A stretch of 7,281 nucleotides of DNA from JAYEIA01 sp964472505 (GTDB taxonomy: Bacteria > Bacteroidota > Bacteroidia > Bacteroidales > JAADGE01). How positions within the stretch are numbered: the first letter of the stretch is position 1; each line of letters begins with the position of its first letter. Below, piece by piece: positions 1 through 5,359 of this stretch. The stretch covers positions 1 to 7,281 of the forward strand of contig CAYYQW010000126.1 in NCBI GenBank assembly GCA_964472505.1, written 5' to 3'. Position numbers and translations under genes: made by a program. The notes beneath the pieces were generated by a model. It worked only from the letters and a program-made list of their open reading frames with translations, was not told the origin of the DNA and ran no database searches.

Positions 1-55
1 TATGCGGCACTTGGGTCAGAAGAAGTTACAAGTATCAGTTATCCGCCTAATTCAA
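1..55. other. Left-edge segment downstream of gldH, no gene called
   Basis: This stretch lies just past the gldH stop codon. On the plus strand, frame 3 stays open from the window edge to a TAA at 48-50 and would encode 15 residues ending YKYQLSA. That could be the tail of a convergent gene ending 5 bp from the gldH stop, but 15 codons are too few to recognise a family. I see no minus-strand start codon with a convincing context and no clear terminator hairpin for the ricT-gldH transcript. The next minus-strand gene, if any, begins outside the window. Confidence 0.2.
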
Positions 56-559
56 TTATTCTTTTTTCGATGGTTTTTCAGGAGAGAAACGGGTAGGTTT
101 TAAAAGCAGGCTTATTTCGGAAACCAAAGGTTCTTGTCCCAAACGCATACCTTGTTCAGCGCGTAAAGTGTAAGTCCCTTTTTCGGGAAAGCTAACCATG
201 GCTTTATAAAGCAGTTCAAAAATAATTTCATCACCGGAAGTTTTTCCGTAGGGCCGGCCTTTTTCGTCAAATAAATTATATTCCACGGTATCATTTTGAG
301 TGCTGCCGTCCGGAGCTTCTATTTGATAAAACATCCAAAGGTTTTGTGTGCGAAAATCATTGGCGGCTTCTATCTGCAAATACATATCGTATTGGCGGTC
401 GGGTTCAGAAACCGGAATTTGAAAAGTCGGCACAAAATCCGCTGTCCATACGGCATTTTCGGGCTCTGTGCTTTCTTTATATATGATTTCATCACTGCAA
501 GCAACGGACAAAACCGCCATTAAAAGCCAAAAGCTAAGAATACGTCTAAAATTGATCAT
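56..559 (-). CDS. gldH: GldH-family gliding motility lipoprotein
   Basis: Predicted lipoprotein of 167 residues, close to the usual GldH length. Residues 1-20 form a type II signal peptide (two Arg at 5-6, a hydrophobic core, then SVAC with the lipidated Cys at 21). The mature part has the features I associate with GldH: an early Trp (AVW), a segment around NLWMFYQIEAPDG, DTVEYNL, and the near-C-terminal FPEKGTYTLRAEQGMR, where E-Q-G/A-M-R is the most recognisable motif. In Flavobacterium johnsoniae GldH is needed for gliding, but homologues occur in many non-gliding Bacteroidota, where the role is unclear, so motility cannot be inferred. The start ATG overlaps the ricT TGA in a 4-bp ATGA, which indicates translational coupling and fixes the start. 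The protein ends in a Lys-rich KPSKKE. Confidence 0.88.
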   Translation of the reverse strand: MINFRRILSFWLLMAVLSVACSDEIIYKESTEPENAVWTADFVPTFQIPVSEPDRQYDMYLQIEAANDFRTQNLWMFYQIEAPDGSTQNDTVEYNLFDEKGRPYGKTSGDEIIFELLYKAMVSFPEKGTYTLRAEQGMRLGQEPLVSEISLLLKPTRFSPEKPSKKE

Positions 560-1761
560 TTCTTATTATCGTTTTTTTGCTTTCCGCCGCTTTTACCGGC
601 CGGTTTGTTGGCATTTGGGTTATTTTTTCGATTTTTATTTCCGGGCTTACGTTTCTTTTTCTTTCTGTAATTTTTATTAGCCGGTTTTTTCTTTTTCTTA
701 TCAAAACGGGTAATGCTGTTGTTTCCCAGAATATCATCGGAGCTGATGTCCGAAATATCAATATCCTGATCGCCTTGAAGCGTATCGGGTTCCTCGCCTT
801 TTTTATTCAATTCCAAGACTTCGCGCACACGCTCTACCGATATGCCTACAATGTTTCCGCCTTTCTTGTCGGGGCATGAATACCACATGGTTTCTTTGTA
901 AACATCGGTTTTCATGTAATATGCAGGGCCTTCTTTAGTTTTAAGATTCACACGTTTGGGGAAATCTTTTTTGGCATCAATGTAGCTGTCCACTTCATAG
1001 TTCAGGCAACACTTGAGTTTTCCGCATTGTCCGGCAAGTTTTTGCGGATTTAGGCCTATCTCCTGGTCGCGCACGGTATCGGTGGTAACGGAAACAAAAT
1101 CTGTCATCCATGATGAGCAGCAGAGTTCACGCCCGCAAGAACCCACTCCGCCGATTCGTCCGGCTTCTTGTCGGGCTCCGATTTGTTTCATTTCAACACG
1201 AATCTTAAAGGTATCGGCCAATACCCGAATCAGTTGTCTAAAATCCACCCGTCCGTCGGCAATATAATAGAAAATAGCTTTGGTACCGTCGCCTTGAAAT
1301 TCCACATCACCGATTTTCATATTCAAACCTAAGTCGTTTGCAATCTTACGCGAACGCAGCATTACATCAACTTCACGACCAATGGCATTTTCCCATTTTT
1401 CAACATCAGCCGGCTTAGCCAAGCGATATATTTTTTTGAAACTGTAGTCCGGCTTCAATTTGTTCTTTTTAAGCTGCTCTTTAACGAGCTCGCCGGTAAG
1501 CGATACTATGCCCAAGTCGTGTCCGGGCGAAGCTTCCACGGCAACCATGTCGCCGGGTTTTATTTGCAAATTGTTTACGTTTTGAAAGTATTCTTTTCGT
1601 GTATTTTTAAAGCGTACTTCCACCAAGTCGGTACCGTTGATACCTTTGGGAAAGTCTTTCAGATAATCGTAAACATTTAATTTATTCCAACTAAAAGGGC
1701 GGCAATATTCATTCTGACAAGTTGCACAACCTCTGGATGATTCAACGCTGCTTTTCTTCAT
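556..1761 (-). CDS. ricT: PSP1-domain protein, RicT/YaaT family, with lysine-rich tail
   Basis: A 401-residue PSP1 protein related to Bacillus RicT (YaaT), a cytoplasmic factor that with RicA and RicF forms Fe-S-containing complexes affecting RNA processing and development; that role is known from Bacillus only. The core (about 40-320) carries the family hallmark GRIGGVGSCGRELCCSSW (201-218) and QCGKLKCCLNYE (245-256), giving Cys 209, 214, 215, 246, 251 and 252. Before it lies a cysteine cluster, C12-x2-C15-x4-C20, then the segment KLNVYDYL. After about residue 320 comes an acidic stretch (DQDIDISDISSDD), then a low-complexity basic tail (354-401) with 19 Lys and 3 Arg in 48 residues plus many Asn, Pro and Gly. 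The tail is probably disordered; binding to nucleic acid is inference. The stop overlaps the gldH start. The symbol is by homology; the function in this phylum is not established. Confidence 0.88.
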   Translation of the reverse strand: MKKSSVESSRGCATCQNEYCRPFSWNKLNVYDYLKDFPKGINGTDLVEVRFKNTRKEYFQNVNNLQIKPGDMVAVEASPGHDLGIVSLTGELVKEQLKKNKLKPDYSFKKIYRLAKPADVEKWENAIGREVDVMLRSRKIANDLGLNMKIGDVEFQGDGTKAIFYYIADGRVDFRQLIRVLADTFKIRVEMKQIGARQEAGRIGGVGSCGRELCCSSWMTDFVSVTTDTVRDQEIGLNPQKLAGQCGKLKCCLNYEVDSYIDAKKDFPKRVNLKTKEGPAYYMKTDVYKETMWYSCPDKKGGNIVGISVERVREVLELNKKGEEPDTLQGDQDIDISDISSDDILGNNSITRFDKKKKKPANKNYRKKKKRKPGNKNRKNNPNANKPAGKSGGKQKNDNKK

Positions 1762-1847
1762 ATTTTTACTGTTTGTACAGCAAAAAATAAGCTCCGTTTG
1801 TGTATATAATTCTTATGCAGGCTTTTTCCAATATTTAAACAGTTTTA

Positions 1848-1879
1848 ACCAAACTTAAAGGCTCCGGTAAAATCCGGAG
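1848..1879 (-). terminator. Terminator-like hairpin after holB
   Basis: About 22 bp past the holB stop, the arms CTCCGG (1862-1867) and CCGGAG (1874-1879) form a perfect 6-bp GC-rich stem around a 6-nt A/T loop. In the minus direction the stem is followed by CCTTTAAGTTTGGTT, a broken rather than continuous T tract. It fits a weak intrinsic terminator of holB, allowing partial read-through into ricT. The same hairpin read on the plus strand has no gene to terminate. Confidence 0.45.
1850..1857 (-). promoter_or_regulatory. Possible -7 element upstream of ricT
   Basis: TAAGTTTG on the minus strand matches the Bacteroidota -7 consensus TAnnTTTG. It would start a transcript about 80 nt ahead of the ricT ATG, just after the holB hairpin. 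I find no TTTG-like -33 element at the expected distance, because that position falls within the hairpin. A second near match (TATTTTTTG, one base too long) lies nearer ricT at 1781-1789. Treat both as candidates only. Confidence 0.25.
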
Positions 1880-1901
1880 AATATACGGAACAATACTTTT
1901 T

Positions 1902-3047
1902 TTACTGTGGTTTAACTTTCAGCAATTTTGCTGTTTTTAAAGATAAATCCAAAAAAATTAATTTATCAAAGCCGTTTCGTTCAATGTGCAATGCGGCATT
2001 ATTGAATTCTTCGGCTATGGCTTTAATATTCTTTTGATGAATAAAATTTGAAAAATTTTGCGAAAAAGCATTTTCTTTCTCGGTCAAAAATACAATTTTA
2101 TTTTTTTCATTCGGGGCTAAATTTAATACAAAATTTTCTCTTATCATACGCAAGGCATAATTTAGAAAATATTTTTGCTGCTCTCTTCCGAAAACCGACA
2201 TTTCATCGGCCCATTCAATCAGCTGTTTTACATCAGCCGTATAACAAAGGCGCATCATTTTTGAAAAATTATTGAGCAGCAAATTATCCGACTCTGAGTC
2301 GGCAGCCAGCATTTGTGCTGCGGCAGCGCCGTTATTTTCGGACAAATAAACGGCTTCGTCAATTTTTTCGGGCGGCAATTGATATTTCTTTTTAAAATAT
2401 GCCTGTAATGCTTCCGGTTCCGAGCGGGGAATTTTGATGGGTTGCGTTCGCGACAAGATCGTATTTATAATAGCCTCCGGAGCTTCGCTCACCAAAATAA
2501 ACAAGGTATTGGGCGGCGGCTCTTCAATCATCTTCAATACTTTATTGGCTGCGGTAATATTCATCTTTTCGGGCAACCAAATAATCATGCTTTTATAGTC
2601 CGATTCAAAGGTTTTAAAATTGAGCTTACGTATGATGGATGAACTTTCCTGAGCAAAAATACCGGCTTGTTTATTTTCGGTACCCATAGCTGAAAGCCAT
2701 TTGTTAAAACTGTGAAAAACTTCGTCATTCAAGAAAGTTCTCCAGCTTTTCAAATAATCATCACTCACCGGCTTGGAAAGATTTTTTGCACTTACCACCG
2801 GAAAAACAAAATGCAAGTCGGGATGCACCACTTTCTCAAACTTTTTGCAAGAAGGGCATTGCCCGCAAGAATCATCTTCCTGTCGGTCGGTGCAAGACAA
2901 ATATTGCGCATAAGCCAAAGCATAAGCCAACTTAGCATTGCCTTCCGGACCGATAAAAAGCAAGGCATGGCTGACTCTTCCGGTGTTTACGGTATTTATC
3001 AATCGTTCTTTAATGCCCGGGTTTCCGGGTATATCTTTAAAAAGCAT
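1902..3047 (-). CDS. holB: DNA polymerase III delta' subunit (clamp-loader ATPase-like)
   Basis: Delta' subunit of the replicative clamp loader, an AAA+-fold protein that joins delta and the DnaX subunits to load the sliding clamp. At 381 residues it has a typical length. The start is supported by MLFKDIPGNPGIKERL, matching the family N-terminus, followed by RVSHALLFIGPEG. The P-loop region is degenerate: GPEGNAKL (33-40) lacks the canonical GK[ST]. The Walker B position (around 152-161, MIIWLPEKMN) lacks the acidic pair. Both are as expected for a delta' that does not hydrolyse ATP. Four cysteines (52, 61, 64, 67) make the clamp-loader zinc module, followed by HPD. EEPPPNTLFIL (175-185) and SRT (199-201, the arginine-finger position, usually SRC or SRT) complete the AAA+ core. 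Residues from about 210 form the helical collar domain. It lies downstream of purB by 160 bp and upstream of ricT by 140 bp. Confidence 0.93.
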   Translation of the reverse strand: MLFKDIPGNPGIKERLINTVNTGRVSHALLFIGPEGNAKLAYALAYAQYLSCTDRQEDDSCGQCPSCKKFEKVVHPDLHFVFPVVSAKNLSKPVSDDYLKSWRTFLNDEVFHSFNKWLSAMGTENKQAGIFAQESSSIIRKLNFKTFESDYKSMIIWLPEKMNITAANKVLKMIEEPPPNTLFILVSEAPEAIINTILSRTQPIKIPRSEPEALQAYFKKKYQLPPEKIDEAVYLSENNGAAAAQMLAADSESDNLLLNNFSKMMRLCYTADVKQLIEWADEMSVFGREQQKYFLNYALRMIRENFVLNLAPNEKNKIVFLTEKENAFSQNFSNFIHQKNIKAIAEEFNNAALHIERNGFDKLIFLDLSLKTAKLLKVKPQ

Positions 3048-3105
3048 GATAAGTTGCTAATTCAGTTTTTGTTGCATTTGCCAAGCAAAAGCAAAATTCT
3101 CGGCT

Positions 3106-3135
3106 CAAAAGTACAAAAATATACGCAAAAAGAAA
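3106..3135 (-). promoter_or_regulatory. Probable holB promoter
   Basis: TACTTTTG on the minus strand (3106-3113) is an exact TAnnTTTG match. About 18 nt upstream is GTTTC (3132-3136), a partial match to a TTTG-type -33 element. Initiation would fall near 3099, leaving a leader of about 50 nt before the holB ATG. An overlapping alternative, TATTTTTG (3114-3121), sits directly upstream but has no -33 partner at the right distance. The assignment rests on consensus matching only, in AT-rich DNA where chance matches are frequent. Confidence 0.42.
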
Positions 3136-3154
3136 CTTACCGGCTGATTTTTTA

Positions 3155-3176
3155 GAAAATGAGCGCTTGCATTTTC
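3155..3176 (-). terminator. Weak stem-loop after purB
   Basis: Arms GAAAATG (3155-3161) and CATTTTC (3170-3176) form a 7-bp A/T-rich stem with an 8-nt loop, about 30 bp past the purB stop. In the minus direction the stem itself ends in TTTTC and is followed by TAAAAAATC, not a T run. It could end purB transcripts weakly, but the low GC content and poor tail make this tentative. Confidence 0.25.
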
Positions 3177-3207
3177 CTCAAAAATTCAAACGATATGCTG
3201 ACAGAAG

Positions 3208-4551
3208 CTAAATGCCCGTATAATTTTGCGGCGTAACGGCTTTCATTTCGTTTTTTACCGAGTCGGGCACATCCAACTCATCAATAAAACCGTGCATAAG
3301 TTTCTTGGTTATGGCTTGGCCGGTGCGCGTAAGTTTTTTTAAAGCTTCATAAGGCTGCGGGTAATTCTCGCGGCGCAAAATAGTTTGTATAGCCTCGGCT
3401 GTTACAGCCCAATTTTTCTCCAAATCCGCATCAATGGCTTCCTTGTTTAAGCTTAATTTCTCCAAACCTTTTTTTAATGATTTTAAAGCAATTAGGGTAT
3501 GAGCAAAAGCAGTGCCTATGTTTCGGCTGACGGTTGAATCCGTCAAGTCGCGCTGAAGCCTGGATATCGGCAACTTTCCGGACATGTGCGTGAACAATGC
3601 ATTGGCAACGCCAAGATTGCCTTCGGCATTTTCAAAATCTATGGGATTTACTTTATGCGGCATGGCCGATGAGCCGGTTTCTCCGGCCTTTATTTTTTGT
3701 TTGAAATAATCCATGGAAATGTATTGCCAAAAATCACGTGCCATATCCACCAGAATTACATTTATGCGCTTAAGATTATCAAACAAAGCAGCCATATTGT
3801 CGTAATGCTCTATCTGCGTGGTAGTTTGTGAGCGTTCTAAATTCAACACATGGTTTACAAAAGAATTGGCAAATTGCACCCAATCTATTTTGGGATAAGC
3901 CACTGCGTGCGCATTGAAATTACCGGTAGCTCCGCCAAATTTTGCCGAATAGGGTACCAGCTGCAAATGTGAAAATTGCTTTCTGAGACGCTCCGAGAAT
4001 ACTTCAATCTCTTTGCCTACACGCGTGGGCGATGCCGGTTGTCCGTGCGTTCGGGACAGCATGGCCACATCTTTCCACCGGTCAGAGAGTTCAAACAAAT
4101 ACCCGATAAGATCCTGCAATTCCGGTATATAAATATCATAAACGGCATCTCGAATGCTTAAAGGTACCGCCGTGTTGTTGATGTCTTGTGAAGTTAAAGC
4201 AAAATGTATAAATTCTTTGTATTTGCCCAAACCCACGGCATCAAATTTTTCTTTCAAGAAATATTCCACGGCCTTAATATCGTGATTGGTTGTTTTTTCA
4301 ATCGCTTTAATGCGCGAAGCATCTTCCGGGCTGAAATTTCGTTCAATCATACGCAATTGCCGGAAGTATTTTTTATCAACGGATTTAAGTTGAGGCAAAG
4401 GCAGTTCACACAGTGCTATAAAGTATTCAATTTCGGTTTTAACACGGTATTTTATCAATCCGTATTCTGAAAAATACGGGCTCAGGTTTTCTGTTTTGCT
4501 TTTATATCGGCCGTCTATGGGCGATATGGCGGCAAGCGATTGGGTTTGCAT
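3208..4551 (-). CDS. purB: Adenylosuccinate lyase
   Basis: Cytoplasmic enzyme of the fumarase/aspartase superfamily that acts twice in purine synthesis: it removes fumarate from SAICAR to give AICAR, and from adenylosuccinate to give AMP. The 447 residues follow the long E. coli-type PurB almost end to end. The start MQTQSLAAISPIDGRY aligns with the E. coli N-terminus and sets the ATG. Visible signatures are TTNHD (87-91), LTSQDINN (119-126), the catalytic-His segment SRTHGQPA (166-173, His169), TTTQIEHYD (243-251), and the superfamily signature GSSAMPHKVNP (293-303) with the catalytic Ser at 295. RDLTDSTVSRN follows. It ends at NYTGI, a little shorter than the E. coli protein but past all conserved blocks, so I do not regard it as truncated. 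The neighbours (a lipoprotein gene upstream, holB downstream) are not purine genes. Confidence 0.97.
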   Translation of the reverse strand: MQTQSLAAISPIDGRYKSKTENLSPYFSEYGLIKYRVKTEIEYFIALCELPLPQLKSVDKKYFRQLRMIERNFSPEDASRIKAIEKTTNHDIKAVEYFLKEKFDAVGLGKYKEFIHFALTSQDINNTAVPLSIRDAVYDIYIPELQDLIGYLFELSDRWKDVAMLSRTHGQPASPTRVGKEIEVFSERLRKQFSHLQLVPYSAKFGGATGNFNAHAVAYPKIDWVQFANSFVNHVLNLERSQTTTQIEHYDNMAALFDNLKRINVILVDMARDFWQYISMDYFKQKIKAGETGSSAMPHKVNPIDFENAEGNLGVANALFTHMSGKLPISRLQRDLTDSTVSRNIGTAFAHTLIALKSLKKGLEKLSLNKEAIDADLEKNWAVTAEAIQTILRRENYPQPYEALKKLTRTGQAITKKLMHGFIDELDVPDSVKNEMKAVTPQNYTGI

Positions 4552-4570
4552 AAAAGTTTGGTTTTAAGAA

Positions 4571-4606
4571 AATTGAAAAGGCAAATTCACAAGAATTTGC
4601 CCTTTT
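4571..4606 (-). terminator. Intrinsic terminator of the lipoprotein gene
   Basis: A perfect 9-bp stem, GGCAAATTC (4580-4588) with GAATTTGCC (4593-4601), encloses a 4-nt loop. AAAA (4576-4579) and TTTT (4603-4606) extend it past a single bulged base (C4602). In the minus direction it is followed by TTTTCAATTTTCTT, a good T-rich tail. It starts within 10 bp of the lipoprotein stop and ends about 20-25 bp before the purB ATG, so it must act between these two genes. No plus-strand gene is present to use it. Confidence 0.75.
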
Positions 4607-4611
4607 ATACT

Positions 4612-5232
4612 TTACTTTTCCTCTGTTTCAAGAAAACTGAATGAATTGAGAAAAGCTTCTATTTTATCTTTATCTGCCTTAGCAGCTTCGCCCAACACAT
4701 ATATTTGGTAGAGGCTGTTATCTTTCATGAAAATATACGATTTAATATAACCCTTCATACCATTTGTGTCTCCGGTAGCTTCAATAATGCGGCCGGGAAT
4801 ATCACCGGATGTATTTTTTTCACGTTTTAAAATTTCAACCTCCGAGAATTGCTCTAACACTCCGTCAATAGCATCTTCCAGTATTTCTTCCACATCGGCA
4901 TCAGCCATGAGTTCTTCGGGCATTTTAGAAATAGCTACAAAATATACCTGTGAACCGGCATCGTGCATGTAGGTCATCATTTTTAGCGTTCCGGCCATGG
5001 TGGGTACGTCTTCCTCTTGTTCTATGGGCACTTCAAGAAAATCTACCGAAAAACCGTATTTTTCAGATACAAATGTTTCGATTACTTCTTCTTCTGTTTC
5101 TTCTTCTGCTGCCGTATCTTCGGTTTGCGTATTTTCCTGTGCATTTTTACCATTATCTTTATCATTGCCGTTGTTGCAGGCAAAGAATAAAAAAGCCGGT
5201 AATACCGTAAAAAGTATCAATTTTGATTTCAT
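4612..5232 (-). CDS. Acidic lipoprotein of unknown function
   Basis: I do not recognise a named family. The 206-residue product starts with a clear type II signal peptide (Lys at 2 and 4, hydrophobic core, LFFAC with lipidated Cys at 19). A low-complexity tether (about 20-53) rich in Asn, Asp, Gly and then Glu follows, including AEEETEEEV. The remaining region (about 55-203) looks like one compact alpha/beta domain: it begins EKYGFSVDFLEVP, contains VYFVAISKMPEEL, a helical segment with an acidic face (ADVEEILEDAIDGVLEQF), IPGRIIEATGD and SLYQIYVLGEAAKADKDKIEAFLNSF. This pattern resembles small PsbP/Mog1-like lipoprotein domains, but that is a guess from layout. The gene is followed by a strong terminator, so it is probably monocistronic. 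It is divergent from the cyclophilin lipoprotein across 127 bp. Confidence 0.85.
   Translation of the reverse strand: MKSKLILFTVLPAFLFFACNNGNDKDNGKNAQENTQTEDTAAEEETEEEVIETFVSEKYGFSVDFLEVPIEQEEDVPTMAGTLKMMTYMHDAGSQVYFVAISKMPEELMADADVEEILEDAIDGVLEQFSEVEILKREKNTSGDIPGRIIEATGDTNGMKGYIKSYIFMKDNSLYQIYVLGEAAKADKDKIEAFLNSFSFLETEEK
5086..5109 (-). repeat. 12-bp tandem duplication in the lipoprotein tether
   Basis: TTCTTCTTCTGT (5086-5097) is followed directly by TTCTTCTTCTGC (5098-5109), 11 of 12 bases identical, plus-strand reading. The unit is in frame and on the minus strand codes for Glu-Glu-Glu preceded by Ala or Thr, giving AEEE-TEEE at residues 42-49. It is a likely slipped-strand duplication that lengthens the flexible acidic linker without breaking the frame. 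Confidence 0.6.
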
Positions 5233-5263
5233 AAGTAATAATTTAAATGAATAAAAGTAAAGA

Positions 5264-5271
5264 CAAAGTTA
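5264..5271 (-). promoter_or_regulatory. -7 element of the lipoprotein promoter
   Basis: TAACTTTG on the minus strand is an exact match to TAnnTTTG and lies 32 bp ahead of the lipoprotein ATG, implying a short leader of about 25 nt. At the expected -33 distance only a weak TTAG (5290-5293) is present. No Shine-Dalgarno sequence precedes the ATG; the leader is A/T-rich, as is common in Bacteroidota. Confidence 0.5.
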
Positions 5272-5313
5272 CGATAAAATTTAGTTCCGCTAATGCTTTA
5301 AATTATTTATTTT

Positions 5314-5321
5314 TAAATTTA
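5314..5321 (+). promoter_or_regulatory. Possible -7 element for the cyclophilin lipoprotein
   Basis: TAAATTTA on the plus strand is one base off TAnnTTTG and lies 38 bp before the ATG at 5360. No good -33 element is visible upstream (the region at 5291-5300 reads TAATGCTTTA). It is the best plus-strand candidate in the 127-bp divergent spacer, but the surrounding DNA is so A/T-rich that a chance match is quite possible. Confidence 0.3.
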
Positions 5322-5359
5322 CCCTGTCATCGAAAAATCATAATTAAAATTTCATAGCT

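Noticed and set aside
3..50. Fifteen-codon open stretch on the plus strand ending in TAA at 48-50, possibly the tail of a convergent gene
   Set aside because: It is too short to recognise, and other plus-strand frames are also open here, so it cannot be told from chance.
468..879. Open plus-strand frames of 70 and 100 codons opposite gldH and ricT
   Set aside because: They lie antisense to well-supported genes, and the Phe/Ser/Leu-rich product is the expected mirror of the Lys/Asn-rich RicT tail and neighbouring codons.
1902..3047. Possible inactive or decayed ATPase because both Walker motifs in holB are degraded
   Set aside because: Delta' subunits normally lack a functional P-loop; the zinc module, the SRT motif and the full length are intact, so the gene is not decaying.
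2712..3155. Plus-strand open frame of 147 codons opposite the start of holB
   Set aside because: It is antisense to the conserved N-terminal half of delta', no family motif is visible, and it extends into the holB promoter spacer.
3208..3240. Possible C-terminal truncation of purB, which ends at NYTGI
   Set aside because: All catalytic and signature blocks are present, and only a short, variable tail compared with E. coli is absent.
4766..5254. Three plus-strand open frames opposite the small lipoprotein gene, one very Ser-rich
   Set aside because: The Ser and Leu runs are the reverse reading of the Glu-rich tether codons; there is no start context or domain.
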